The notes: a model not told the origin generated them from the letters alone. 64,000 bases of DNA from Lobosporangium transversale (GCF_002105155.1 NW_019029049.1:1-64000), one strand, 5' to 3'; counted from the first letter of the stretch, positions 1-9,705 are shown. Made by a program: numbers and translations.

Positions 1-1086
1 AGGGACATACGGCGAGAAGCAGCGAAGATGCTCAGCAAGGGATGGACGACGGTTCGCAACTTGGCTACGTTCATAGGGAAAGCCATGGCGACGACAGCAG
101 CAGTATTTCCAGCTCGTCTAATGACGCGGCATCTTCTGGCATTGAAGAACAGAGCGCTCAGCCATCAGGGGTCATCTTGGGAAGCGACGATCTCACTGGA
201 CGACAGAGCTCGAGCCGATCTGGATTGGTGGACACACCAACTCAAGGAGTGGAACGGGACGTCATGGATTCAGTCGCCAACTCAGATGGACGTGTACACA
301 GACGCCTCCGACCAAGGCTGGGGGATCGTCATAGGGCAGCGCACTTGGACAGGGCTATGGCCACCAAACATACGCCACCAACACATCAATTTAAAAGAGT
401 TACTAACCGTGTACTACGCAGTCACTCTACCGCAAACACAAGGGAGGATGCTCAACCTAGTAATCGACAACACAACCACCATCGCTTACATCAACCGGTT
501 CGGCGGAACTCGTTCACAACCTCTGATGGACCTGGCGGACAAAATATGGAAGCATTGTCTAGCAACAGGCACAAGACTCAGGACCACATATGTACCTTCA
601 GTATTCAATCCAGCAGATGCACCATCACGCCGGATGCAAGCGCAGCTCGAATGGAGGCTGGACCCGTCATTTTTCCGTCGTCTAGACCAGCAGTGGGGGC
701 CTCATCGGATAGACCTCTTTGCATCGCCCAGCAACAACCAGCTTCCTCAGTTCATGACATGGAAACCTCATCCTTTGGCAGTGGACTTCGATGCGCTGAG
801 ACACAAGTGGAGCCACTTGGGCAACCTTTACATCTGTCCTCCATGGAACTTACTTCCAAGGATCCTGCAGAAGCTAGACCAGGAAGGCCTGGAAGCGACC
901 ATAATTACTCCATTTTGGCCATCGGCGATTTGGTTCCCGAAGATACAGGCAATGGCGACCCAACCCCCTTTACCGATTCCACGAACATGTGTTCTCCCTC
1001 CACCAGGAAACGACGCGCACATCCTGCTCAAGAATCCACACTGGGGCCTTACCGCGTGGAGAGTAAGAGGACGAGGATGCTCATAG
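1..1086 (+). CDS. DIRS-A reverse transcriptase/RNase H, C-terminal part
   Basis: The open frame runs from the first base, so the protein is cut at its N-terminus; the first ATG at 28 is internal, as the nested full copy shows. The RNase H region is recognisable by YTDASDQGWG, then NLKELLTV, then IDNTTT, followed by the DIRS-type motif NPADAPSRR. A C-terminal extension follows with LFASPSNNQLPQF and CPPWNLL, typical of DIRS polymerases. It would copy the element RNA into DNA and degrade the RNA strand. It overlaps the recombinase frame along its whole length here, in a different reading frame. Its counterpart is at 16241-18046. Confidence 0.85.
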   Translation, partial: RDIRREAAKMLSKGWTTVRNLATFIGKAMATTAAVFPARLMTRHLLALKNRALSHQGSSWEATISLDDRARADLDWWTHQLKEWNGTSWIQSPTQMDVYTDASDQGWGIVIGQRTWTGLWPPNIRHQHINLKELLTVYYAVTLPQTQGRMLNLVIDNTTTIAYINRFGGTRSQPLMDLADKIWKHCLATGTRLRTTYVPSVFNPADAPSRRMQAQLEWRLDPSFFRRLDQQWGPHRIDLFASPSNNQLPQFMTWKPHPLAVDFDALRHKWSHLGNLYICPPWNLLPRILQKLDQEGLEATIITPFWPSAIWFPKIQAMATQPPLPIPRTCVLPPPGNDAHILLKNPHWGLTAWRVRGRGCS

Positions 1087-2042
1087 ATGGCCTCTCGCCA
1101 GCGGTGACTGAGTTTATCTGTGCTCACAAAGGATCCAAGAGCACCAAGCGAGAGTACGAAAAGCATCAAGCTGAATTCGTCACTTGGCTGAAAGAGGGCT
1201 CGTTCGAACAAGGGATTAACCCCGCGATCCCAGTAGTGAACTGGCTACACTACGTGCGGGTCGCTCGCAATTTGAAGTGGTCCACGCTGATGACCATGAA
1301 GTCGGCTGTCCTCGCCCTATTTCGTGACCCAGAGAGAGTACGATCAGATGAATACTACCGCCAGTTCCTCAAGGCTGGAAAGCAAGAAGGTGTCGTTGAG
1401 TCCAGGTCTGGTCACTTTGACATCACACCTGTTTTGGACCATTTTCGGCAGTCATCAGCAAATATGGAGTTGCCTTTTGAGGAGCTTACATGGAAGCTGT
1501 GTTGGCTCTTAGGCGTCTGTGGCTTCATGAGACCAGACGACATCAGATGTGTAGATGTCAGTCTCTCCAAGATTGTGTTAGGGAAGCTTCAGCTTGTTGT
1601 TGTTTTCCCAAAAGAGAAGAGTGATGGGCAACGTATCATTAAGCATGTGACCATTGGTTCTCACTTTGACAAGAAGCTATGCCCTGTCGACGCATACACC
1701 GCTTACCTGGACAGGCTGTCTTGTCCTTCCACTACCTCTCCTCATCCGAAGGACCCAACAAGAAGCATTGTACCTTTGATTAGATTTGTGAAAGACCACA
1801 CCCAGCCGGCGCGTGCGACTACTATTGGCTCCCACATGAGTAGGATTTCTTCGCTGATGGATTTAGGAGACAAGAAAGCTCCTAAGCTCCGAGCCTTAGG
1901 TTCTACGCTCGCGGCTATAGCAGGCGTACCAGTGGCTGATATCATGGTGCAGGGGAATTGGTCGTCCCCGAAAGTCTTCGAGAAGCACTACCGTTTGTCG
2001 AGTGCCACCTCCAACAACATGTCCATGAGCACTCTAGGCTAG
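42..2042 (+). CDS. DIRS-A tyrosine recombinase (YR) frame
   Basis: A long frame open from base 3. The recognisable recombinase core is its last 300 or so residues, about 1130-2042. It shows the helix with LLGVCGFMRPDD (the Arg is the first catalytic residue), the FPKEKSDGQR strand region, the LRALGSTLAAIAG box and the C-terminal VFEKHYR with the nucleophilic Tyr. The protein would integrate a circular DNA copy of the element, in place of the integrase of LTR elements. The first half of the frame lies over the RNase H sequence, so where translation starts is unknown. The stop is TAG at 2040-2042. Confidence 0.8.
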   Translation: MDDGSQLGYVHRESHGDDSSSISSSSNDAASSGIEEQSAQPSGVILGSDDLTGRQSSSRSGLVDTPTQGVERDVMDSVANSDGRVHRRLRPRLGDRHRAAHLDRAMATKHTPPTHQFKRVTNRVLRSHSTANTREDAQPSNRQHNHHRLHQPVRRNSFTTSDGPGGQNMEALSSNRHKTQDHICTFSIQSSRCTITPDASAARMEAGPVIFPSSRPAVGASSDRPLCIAQQQPASSVHDMETSSFGSGLRCAETQVEPLGQPLHLSSMELTSKDPAEARPGRPGSDHNYSILAIGDLVPEDTGNGDPTPFTDSTNMCSPSTRKRRAHPAQESTLGPYRVESKRTRMLIDGLSPAVTEFICAHKGSKSTKREYEKHQAEFVTWLKEGSFEQGINPAIPVVNWLHYVRVARNLKWSTLMTMKSAVLALFRDPERVRSDEYYRQFLKAGKQEGVVESRSGHFDITPVLDHFRQSSANMELPFEELTWKLCWLLGVCGFMRPDDIRCVDVSLSKIVLGKLQLVVVFPKEKSDGQRIIKHVTIGSHFDKKLCPVDAYTAYLDRLSCPSTTSPHPKDPTRSIVPLIRFVKDHTQPARATTIGSHMSRISSLMDLGDKKAPKLRALGSTLAAIAGVPVADIMVQGNWSSPKVFEKHYRLSSATSNNMSMSTLG

Positions 2043-2158
2043 ATTTTCTTTAGTTAGTTGTTCATTTCGTTCAGTTTTCTTTTAGTTTTAGTTTTGTTTT
2101 AGTTTAGTTCTCTTTGGCGATCCCTCTGGAGCCACATACGGACATGGTACCGTAGACA

Positions 2159-2417
2159 ATGGTCTACTGAATGGTCTACGAAGGACGACCTATTCACATT
2201 GTCATAGGTACCATGGACGTATGTCCCACCCACACCACCCCTTTTTGGCTCGAGAAGTAGATGTAGATCAGAGTTGCAGGGCAGAGGGATCTTTTTATTT
2301 AGTTTATTTTTCTTTATTTCTCGTCGGATTTTCAATGAAGAAAGGTGACACACATACGTCCATGGTACCTATGACAATGTGAATAGGTCGTCCTTCGTAG
2401 ACCATTCAGTAGACCAT
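2159..2417 (+). repeat. DIRS-A 3' terminal foldback
   Basis: Two arms of roughly 60 bp, at about 2160-2223 and 2352-2415, are inverted copies of each other around a central spacer of about 130 bp. Just upstream, 2130-2162 is complementary to the extreme 5' end of the element and forms the internal complementary region of DIRS elements, with the 4-bp ATGG at its centre (2159-2162). The same module is at 14912-15190 on the other strand, and as isolated copies at 23285-23505 and 51759-51980. Confidence 0.75.
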
Positions 2418-2689
2418 TTACTTACCTCCATCCTTTTAGCACATCTAGCAACATTTACTATTTTTCATTCCTTCTTTCCCTGCCAGAAGAAAAACAAAAC
2501 ACCTTTCCGACCCCTTTTCCCTTTTTCTAGAGGCATGTTACCGAATCTCTATACTGCTTTAGAATGGTTGTCATTTGAGACTTTAAAAGATCGATTGATT
2601 GCATGCTCAAGCCTTTGTCTCTGACAGCAATAGTATCAAGGTAAACTGCTAGGTGGCAATCGTGCGCGTTGTTACCTTACCAATCGCAC

Positions 2690-2830
2690 CAGCCCTCTAG
2701 AATCAACCCCTCCAAAAGGAGAGCACAATGTGAAGCTGTATTCTCCAAGGCCTGTGGAAATTGGTGGACTTTTGAAAGGATGGAATCAACAATTGCCTTA
2801 GGAAATCTGCAGGCACGAAATACCTCTTAT
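2690..2830 (+). pseudogene. Relic of a PD-(D/E)XK nuclease-like gene
   Basis: Read on the plus strand, this stretch aligns with exon 4 of the gene at 25855-28021. It shows CCTCCAAAAGGAGAGCACAA, encoding PPKGEHNVKLY, where the intact gene has PPRGEHNVRLY just after its VEVK motif. Similarity fades after about 2830, and the frame is broken by a stop soon after. Flanking exons are not recognisable. It shows that this gene family had at least three members in the window. Confidence 0.5.
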
Positions 2831-3900
2831 ATGTCCATATCCTTTTTTCAAGATGAGTTTTGTAAATACAAGTTTTGGTTCCGTAATGAGCCTATATCAA
2901 TTTCAAAAAAGAACAAGTTGGACTTTGTGGTATGATATACATTTTTTTTAAAATAAAACTACAACATGTGTCCACACCCAAACAAATATCATCCTATCAT
3001 TGCTGTGCATTGACCACATGACGCTCTCAAGAATCTAAACTCAGTAATACAGTGCAACCTTATCAGGATTAGGAAATACAGCCAAGATGGAGTGGTTGAC
3101 TGCATGATGTATGTCGTTTGGACCTCTTACTCTAAATGGACCCAACGCAATTGCTGTAATGAGTATAAATTGTTTGAGAAAAATGTGCCCCAATAAGGGG
3201 GGGTTTTTTTTTCCCTTACTTTATTTTACTTACCAATGCTTTTTCATCTTTTGCATCCCGTAGAGATGGTTCTATACTTCTTTCTTGGAAGCAATGTACA
3301 TATTTAAACTGCAAGTCTCCACAATATGGCCCATCAAATTATTGTATTCACCTTCGTTAAGGGATGCGTGAAAAGTGCCGCTCTATGCTGGCTTGGTAAT
3401 CAAAGCACTGTGAGCAATTCGTTCCATGTAGAGGATCCATGACCTACTCTAAAAGATGCTGGCTCTTAGTCCCAATGCGGTGTCTATCAAATATTTTTTT
3501 CTCTTTTAATGTTGTAGCTTTTGGCCTTCTTAAAATATTCGATCAAAAGTCATAAGAAGGAGGACCCTATATATTGCGGGCGCATTTAGTCTTGTAGATA
3601 ATATATTTTTATTTTTATTTTTATTTTCACTTTTTTTATTTTGTGATCCAGTGGATGTGATCATATTACAAAGCTCTTCATAGCATTACAATGACTAAAG
3701 TCGGGTATTTTTCTTTATAGTTCTCACAAAATACAACATCGTCTCTCTTAACGAGACAAAAAAGTAGTTCATAATATTTTAAGCTTTATTTCTGGTCTTA
3801 TTTTCTATAGAATCAAAGGAGCTCCATCATACCGATCACTTGTGGATTTAAGTTATCCCTGTACATAGCCAGTATCATCTCTGAGTTTATTTCAAGGTTG
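2831..3900. other. AT-rich stretch, no gene recognised
   Basis: No convincing coding frame on either strand. It contains several homopolymer runs and simple TTTTTA tracts near 3600. Part may be the 3' flank of the secreted-protein gene on the minus strand. Confidence 0.5.
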
Positions 3901-3918
3901 GCTTTCTTGACCTTAATC

Positions 3919-4306
3919 TTAAGGGCAGCTGTTTGTCAATCTGCAACCAATGCTGGCTTCCTCAACCGAGTCGGCTTCCTTGACATTAGCAGGGCAGCTG
4001 TTTGTCAGTCTGCAACCAATGCTGGCTTCCTCAACCGAGTCGGCTTCCTTGACATTAGCAGGGCAGCTGTTTGTCAGTCTGCAACCAATGCTGGCTTCCT
4101 CAACCGAGTCACCGATTGGGATCTTGATTGGGCCAGCTATAAGATTAAATGGAAGGTGATAATGAGGTAAATGTTTAGTATATTTTAATAATATATAACT
4201 CGTAAACATGCATATGCATATGAACAGGTGTAAAGATCTTACCTTCGGCGGACATGACCAAGGCGGCAGCAACTACGGAAAGGGCGGCGGCGATTGAGAA
4301 CTTCAT
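3919..4306 (-). CDS. Small secreted protein with three tandem 23-residue cysteine repeats
   Basis: Two exons on the minus strand: 4306-4243 and 4136-3919, with a 106-nt intron (GTAAGA donor, TTATAG acceptor, possible TACTAA branch site) that keeps the frame. Exon 1 encodes a classical signal peptide, MKFSIAAALSVVAAALVMSA, so the product is probably secreted. Exon 2 encodes a short linker and three almost identical 23-residue units, each with one CRLTNSC segment and an acidic/Lys spacer; the last unit ends at the stop. The protein is 93 residues with six cysteines, all in the repeats. A TATA-like box lies about 95 bp upstream. I recognise no family; an effector-like or cell-wall role is only inference. 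The start is chosen because it gives the signal peptide and correct splicing. Confidence 0.75.
3926..4132 (-). repeat. Three 69-bp tandem repeats inside the secreted-protein gene
   Basis: The period is exactly 69 bp: the same GGGCAGCTG landmark falls at 3923, 3992 and 4061 on the plus strand. The units are nearly identical in DNA, with one A/G difference noted in the first. The outer unit on the 3' side diverges where the stop codon lies. The length is a multiple of three, so gain or loss of a unit keeps the frame. Confidence 0.9.
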
Positions 4307-4397
4307 GATGTGGAATGGATGGTGGATAGTAAAGTAGCTTTTTTAGTGTTGTAAGGTACTTGAGGATAAGGAAAAGGAAAGGTGTAGGAGTGTCTGC

Positions 4398-4408
4398 TTT
4401 TTTATAAA
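4398..4408 (-). promoter_or_regulatory. TATA-like box of the secreted-protein gene
   Basis: TTTTATAAAAAAGC on the minus strand, about 95 bp before the ATG at 4306, next to a long A/T tract. Its position fits a fungal core promoter. The assignment rests on sequence and distance only. Confidence 0.45.
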
Positions 4409-4410
4409 AA

Positions 4411-5680
4411 AAAAAAAAAAAAAAAGCAAAAAAAAAATTTACCTGTATATGATAGCGGAATACCTAACATATCTTGAAACATCAAGCAACCTATAGCTAT
4501 AAGTCAAAGATGCTTTTCTGTTTGACTATTCTTATCCTATCTCAGTTACATCAGGGGCTGAATCACTCGTCTAATGAAGTGAGACTTGAGATAGCCATCA
4601 GAACGTCTGATCCACACATCTAAGACAATTTTCGAAATTTCCATATGACATGCCTGTGAGACAGCCAATCACACAAGTCTTGTCGTCATAGTTGACAACA
4701 TACAGCTTCATGTAGCCGAAAAGGCATAATGCAGATGTAGGATAGTTGGGGTAGTTGTGCAGAAGGCTGTGTCCGTGTATTGCTGTTGCGATACTCAGTC
4801 AGGGTCTAGTTGCTCATACTTTGGAGGCACAAAATCAATGTGATGATATCTTTTCCTTGGGACTCTTTATTTTCTTACCCCTCTATAGCCAAATGATCTG
4901 TCTTCGCCTGTTCATACTATACAGCAGAACGGCAATAGCGTATACTGTCCTTATCCAGTAATTGCTAGATTAGGTTAGGTTGTTTAGGTTGTTTCCCATG
5001 ATGAACCAGTTTAATCAAATCTTCTGTTTGACTTAAGAATCTCCTGTTTGACATTGGAAATCTCTTGTTTGACATGTCAGAACCTTATCGAAACATCTTG
5101 CCCGATATTTTACTTTTCTTCTATTCGCTCTGACTTTGATCCGCCTGTTAACATATTGACAGCCCGATACAGCACAATCGCCGTTGTACCGAAATGCTCA
5201 AAAAGTGAGACATTCTATTTTGTGTAAGTTGGGGTCAATATAGAAAACTCGATATAGTTAGAGATACAATTATCTGGAGCTGAAACATCGGTATAGACCC
5301 GACTCCATCCTTAATCAAGAGAGAAACATTATGGGGTGCTCAGAGTGTCCTTTGTTATCGCTGGAAGGTATAATAATATCATCTACGTACACCTTAACGT
5401 AATGAAGGCCTCCAAGCGAAGATACTAATCATAGGTTTGGGTATGAGCAACGTTGTATTGTGTTTGAATGCAATGTGGCTTCCTCTGGAGGAGATCTATG
5501 GTGTGCTTGAAGTTGATTGTAGTAAAATACCTGTAGCCTGTCTACTTGCGTGTAGAACCTATCCTCGAAGAGCGCGTTCATGGCAGCAGCAAACACCAGC
5601 CAGGAATTTCGTTGTGCTGTGGGAGAGGTCAAATAGAAACCCCTCATCGAGAGCATATTCCACGCTTGGTAGAGCTTCTT
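4411..5680. other. Intergenic DNA, no gene recognised
   Basis: No frame with recognisable similarity. Short open frames occur on both strands near 5430-5740, but the plus-strand end of that stretch is explained by the helicase relic that follows. Confidence 0.4.
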
Positions 5681-5689
5681 GGAGAGTGA

Positions 5690-5815
5690 CAGAAGCTCAA
5701 ACATGTCGGTGTTTATCTTCCCCAAGATGCTTTCAGCCATGGTTATCTCTACACTGCTTTGTCTCGATGTATAAACCCAAATAATCTAAAGGTACTTGTC
5801 ATAAACGGCAACTGT
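5690..5815 (+). pseudogene. Helitron/PIF1-type helicase C-terminal fragment
   Basis: In the frame starting at CATGTCGGT (about 5702) the sequence reads HVGVYLPQDAFSHGYLYTAL, then SRC and NNLKVLV. This is the conserved C-terminal end of PIF1-like helicases found in Helitrons and eukaryotic PIF1 proteins (the YVALSR box). The preceding conserved NKSQGQT motif is missing or scrambled. The same motif occurs again at 7238-7340, so this is a separate broken copy. Confidence 0.55.
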
Positions 5816-6175
5816 TTTTTACCAAGAACACGGATAGAGCCAAAACGTGATTTATTGTTCCTTAATTTACATAGTTTAATTTGACCATATGACACGGCCC
5901 TTATTTTGAAACTCTAATCGAGCCTGAAAAAAAAGTCGCGTCTACGATGCACTGCAGATCTAAAATGTAAACCTGTTCACTTTGTTTTACTGTCCTACTT
6001 TCTCAGCACACCTAAATCTGCCTCCATTTTCCCTGGACCTTTTTTTTCATTGCTTTCGTCTATTTTATCAGTTTTTTTTAAAAAAGAAAAAAAAAAATCA
6101 TGCCTGCCACACGTTCCACACGTTCGTCATCTGTTGCACCTCCTACAACTCAGTTGCCTACCAAGCGCTCTCGCT

Positions 6176-7421
6176 CTATCTATGGCGGCTCGAACCACTC
6201 GAAAGCTGTTTCTTCTCTGGTCCGCTGGATTTGTGGACTCGCTTTGCAAGGGATCTGTCAGAAGACTTTCTTAATACATGTAGAGGGCTCTTGGAAGAGA
6301 CAACTACTATCGCTGAAGATAGCGCAGAGGAACAAGCTAAGGGCTCGGCACTTTATGATCTGAATGAAGTACTGAAGGAGCTTGGATCCTGCCTGGCTAA
6401 CTTTCCAGAGATGACCCAAGAGCTTGAAAATGCCCTGCAGAGGGAAGATCAGGTTGGTGACACGCAGTAGCAATGGGAATTTGAACAAGAGGCGCTCAAC
6501 AACGTGGTGCACTTGAACTTGGACCAGAGAATCGCCTTAAAACACATCATCAAAGCAGCCAAGGGTGAGGTTCATAAGAGGCTTTTTTTCATTGATGGCC
6601 CAGGAGGAACAGGCAAATCATTGTTATACAGCACACTCATTGGCTGTCTCACTGGTCGACATAAACTAAGTGTGATTGCTGTTGCACCATCAGGGATTGC
6701 CTTTCTCATTCTTCATAATGACCATACAGCCCACTCTATGTTCAAGATACCGATCCCTTTTGACTGTCGCTCCACCTTCAATCTTAGTATGCGGCGAGAT
6801 GAGAATATGCAATGCTGGCGTCTTCTGGGACGAGACTCCTTTACAGTACAGGCATTGCTTTGAGGCTGTCGACAGGCTACTTCGGGATATTATGGGACAG
6901 GATACTCCATTCAGTGGTAAGGTGTTTGTATTTGGAGGCGACTTCAGAAAGGTACTTCTGGTTGTCATCCGTGGGACCCAGGCTCAGATTGAGGATGCTT
7001 CACTAAAAAGATCTTATATAGGCCTTCAGTGGCGGCATTCAGACTGAGCAAGAATATGCGGGTTAACAGCCATCCTGAGAATCAAACAGGTTGCGATTAT
7101 CAAAGAGCTATATCAAGGAGAGCGTATATTCATTCCTCACATACCGCTTACAGCGATTGATGACCATTCTTCCCCAATCATGCTCTGCAGACGCTAGTTT
7201 CCAGTCAAGCCAGCCTTCGCCATGGCTTTCAACAAGTCTCAAGGACAGACACTTAAACACGGTGTTTATCTTCCTCAAGATGTCTTCAGTCATGGCCATC
7301 CCTATGTTGCTTTATCATGATGTACTGGCCCAAACAATCTTAAGGTACTGATAGGGGACGGGAAGATAGAAGGCAAGCCTGGGATATACACCCGGAACAT
7401 AGTCTTCAAAGGTGCTTTGTA
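6176..7421 (+). pseudogene. Helitron-type PIF1 helicase, degraded
   Basis: Pieces appear in order in several frames. They are a pre-helicase segment (LWTRFARDLSEDFL at about 6220-6270, then ALYDLNEVLKELG), the Walker A motif GPGGTGKS at about 6597-6620, the FKIPIPF region at 6745, WDETPLQYRHCFEAVDR with a Walker B equivalent at about 6826-6880, FGGDFRKVL at 6930, SKNMRVN at 7047, and the C-terminal NKSQGQT and NNLKVLIGDG. Frames change near 6780 and 7060, stops lie near 7195 and 7318, and the part between SKNMRVN and the C-terminus is mostly deleted. The intact protein would unwind DNA during rolling-circle transposition. The Rep nuclease part of a Helitron is not seen. Confidence 0.7.
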
Positions 7422-7679
7422 GACACCATATCTTTTGATCTTCAGGTATTCTGTCGCTTATTCATCTCCAGTTTGTTCACGCCAGCCTCCAACTCACCTC
7501 TGCCGTTACTCCATCTGACGTTATTCTGCCAGATGCTCCCCTCTTGGTTGTAACATTTTTTTTTTGTATTTTATTTTGTATCTTATTTTGTATCTTATTT
7601 TGAACTACAATAAAGACAACCTTTTATGTCGTTCTCACGAGGCAAAGCATTAAATTTTTTAATAAGGCACAAGGGCAGG

Positions 7680-7703
7680 CTGTGGCGAAGCCACGGTCTC
7701 TAG
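7680..7703 (+). repeat. Candidate Helitron 3' terminal hairpin and CTAG end
   Basis: CTGTGGC-GAA-GCCACGG forms a perfect short hairpin (one G-T pair), followed after three bases by CTAG, which fits the CTRR end of many Helitrons. It lies about 280 bp after the helicase relic, in the right orientation. The next base is C rather than the expected T, so the boundary is uncertain. Confidence 0.4.
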
Positions 7704-7887
7704 CTCGTTTTAATATAAGAGAAGAAGATATTAAAGTATGATTGGCGAGTAACATTGGCGATTAAACATAGTTCATGGTGATGATAGAGCTTGATATATG
7801 GCTTTTGCTGATTTTTTTTTCTGGTTGATTTTTACTGATTAATTTTATTGATTTTCTAGCATGCAATAGGCAGCTGACTTCTACTGT

Positions 7888-8134
7888 GATCTGGAAGTGC
7901 TACAAAGGACGCACTGTCCTCATTATCAGAGTAGCCATGGGACATATGTGTGACCTCTTTTTATTCCTTCTGACCGAGAAAAAACTAAAAATAAAATAAA
8001 TAAAATCTAGCGTTCGCTCTGATCTACTCTCTATCTAGTAACGAGTGAAAAGAAAAGGGAGGTGTGGGAGGGACATATGTCCCATGGCTACTCTGATAAT
8101 GAGGATAGTGCGTCCTTTGTAGCACTTCCAGATC
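7888..8134 (-). repeat. DIRS-B 3' terminal foldback
   Basis: Arms of about 60 bp at 7888-7952 and 8073-8134 are inverted copies (GATCTGGAAGTGCTACAAAG against its reverse complement). Immediately inside, 8135-8164 is complementary to the element's 5' terminus at 21640-21670, which makes the internal complementary region. The arrangement matches family A although the sequence differs. Confidence 0.75.
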
Positions 8135-8166
8135 ATTATCCTCGTAGCCATGGTCCATATGTGACT

Positions 8167-9705
8167 TCAGAGCGAACCAAAAACAGACGTCGTCAAATTT
8201 GAATTGGTTTTGCGGGAAACACGGTAGTGTTTGTTGAAAACCTTGTCAGACGACCAATTCCCTTGAACCATGATATCTTGGGTTGATACGCCAGCGATGG
8301 CTGCCAAGGTTGATCCTATAGCGCGCGGCTTTGGAGGAGGCCGTTTCGACGGAAGATTTGGAATTCGACGTGTGATTTCATTCATAAAAGTGCCTATGGT
8401 ACTGACCCTAAGGACTTTAGACTTGTCTTTCACAAAGCGCATAAGAGGATTGAATTTATAATCCTGATCTTTGTGGTGCTCGATTTCGAGAGGTGTGGCC
8501 GCTATCCGTCTGGTGTATTCTGTATAGGCCTCGACTGGGCAAATTTTCTTGTCGTTAGGGTGTCTACCTACGAAGATCGACTTTATGATGCGCTGCCCAT
8601 CGCGTCGCTCCTTAGGGAAGACTATGGTAAGGAGAAGACCCTTTTCATTGGTCTCTGACTTTGACACATCGATGCAACCGATATCATCTGGCCGGAGAAA
8701 CGCACAAACGCCTAAGAGCCAGCAGAGCTTGCGAGAGAGCTTAGGCATATCAAGATCCACATTGTCCTCCATGCGGAAGTATGAAAGGATGGGTGAAATG
8801 TCGAGTGCGGATACGTGCTCCATTTGAAATACGCCAGTACTTTTCATTGCTGCCATGAACCGCTGAAAGTAGATATTGCCTGTGATCACGGATGTGTCGT
8901 CGTAAAGCTTTAAGATGGCTGATTTTTTGTTAAGAGTGGTATTCCTACTCCAAGAATAAATAATTCGCGCATGGCATAAATAGTTAACCACAGCAATTGC
9001 ATTTGGCGTACTAGGGTCGAAGCCTTCTTGTTGAGCCCATACTGCGAAAGCTTCTTGAGTTGGAAGATATTGTCGACGTGTTTTGCTGTTGGCACCCGCT
9101 GAATCTAGTAGAGTGATAGCGGATGGTGGGAGTCCTGCATCTAGATCTTTACGTCGCCTCTTATTCTCCATGCTGTCAATGACCAGAGTGGATTCTTGCT
9201 GAGGAGATCGCTTGCGCTTCCGACGGCTGGTAGGACTGCTTCCCGAGGGATCGGGATTGGTGGTGCTACTGCCATCTCCTTGATGGTTGGGAACCATATT
9301 GCACTCGGCCACCATGGGGTTATTACTGTTGCTGTCAGTTTCTGGGTCTGTATCCTCTCCAAGATGATTGGTAGAAGATTCCATGGGGGGCAAATGTAAA
9401 GGTTGCCCATCTCTGTCCAGTTGTGTTGAAGGGCGTCTATCTTCAGAGCATCTGGATGGAATTTCCATGAGACAAATGTCGGTAGCTGTTTGTTCTGTGC
9501 CGACGCAAATAGGTCCACCTGATGTGGCCCCCATTGGTGTTCCAGTTGTTGAAAGAATGGGCGACTGATCCTCCATTCCAATTGCGATATCATTCGCCGT
9601 GACGGTGCATCCGCTGGGTTGAATGCAGATGGGATGTATGTCGTCCGAAGTCGAGTCCCCGTTGCTAGGCAGTGACGCCATAACGTGTCCGCTTGCAAAA
9701 GTCAA
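8167..9705 (-). CDS. DIRS-B tyrosine recombinase (YR) frame, 3' part
   Basis: The recombinase core is about 8170-9170. It has LLGVCAFLRPDD with the catalytic Arg, FPKERRDGQR, the PRAIGSTLAAIAG box and KVFNKHYR with the nucleophilic Tyr; the stop is at 8167-8169. The upstream part of the frame overlaps the RNase H end, and the first residues come from the inserted gypsy LTR, so the apparent start is not real. It is homologous along its length to the family-A recombinase, with many substitutions and all the catalytic residues I can place still present. Confidence 0.8.
   Translation of the reverse strand: MTFASGHVMASLPSNGDSTSDDIHPICIQPSGCTVTANDIAIGMEDQSPILSTTGTPMGATSGGPICVGTEQTATDICLMEIPSRCSEDRRPSTQLDRDGQPLHLPPMESSTNHLGEDTDPETDSNSNNPMVAECNMVPNHQGDGSSTTNPDPSGSSPTSRRKRKRSPQQESTLVIDSMENKRRRKDLDAGLPPSAITLLDSAGANSKTRRQYLPTQEAFAVWAQQEGFDPSTPNAIAVVNYLCHARIIYSWSRNTTLNKKSAILKLYDDTSVITGNIYFQRFMAAMKSTGVFQMEHVSALDISPILSYFRMEDNVDLDMPKLSRKLCWLLGVCAFLRPDDIGCIDVSKSETNEKGLLLTIVFPKERRDGQRIIKSIFVGRHPNDKKICPVEAYTEYTRRIAATPLEIEHHKDQDYKFNPLMRFVKDKSKVLRVSTIGTFMNEITRRIPNLPSKRPPPKPRAIGSTLAAIAGVSTQDIMVQGNWSSDKVFNKHYRVSRKTNSNLTTSVFGSL
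9141..9693 (-). CDS. DIRS-B RT/RNase H, C-terminal piece after the gypsy insertion
   Basis: Starts at the gypsy junction and reads ADTLWRHCLATGTRLRTTYI, then the NPADAPSRR motif, then LFASAQNKQLPTF and CPPWNLL as in family A. It is the continuation of 19266-20585, from which it was separated by the gypsy insertion. It is in a different frame from the overlapping recombinase frame. The gene is broken by the insertion and is not expected to work. Confidence 0.8.

Larger units (their letters stand above)
1..2417 (+). mobile_element. DIRS-like retrotransposon, family A, 3' part (truncated by window edge)
   Basis: This is the 3' portion of a tyrosine-recombinase retrotransposon. It carries the end of the reverse transcriptase/RNase H frame, the tyrosine recombinase frame and a 3' terminal module with a foldback repeat. 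The sequence is nearly identical, in reverse complement, to the copy nested at 14912-19219; over the recombinase the only protein difference I noticed is one Ile/Leu change. The right end is set at the CCAT at 2414-2417, after which similarity to the other copy stops. The near-identity of the two copies points to recent movement of this family. Confidence 0.9.

Noticed and set aside
3926-4132. CRISPR-like direct repeats
   Set aside because: The 69-bp units are contiguous with no spacers and are coding in frame within a signal-peptide protein.
3926-4132. Kex2-processed cyclic-peptide precursor
   Set aside because: The repeats lack Lys-Arg or Arg-Arg sites between units; only single Lys and Arg residues occur.
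3950-4170. Plus-strand ORFs over the tandem repeats
   Set aside because: They are the complement of the secreted-protein gene, which alone has a signal peptide, splice sites and a TATA-like box.
5429-5740. A 103-codon minus-strand gene
   Set aside because: It is antisense to the helicase C-terminal fragment and has no recognisable domain.
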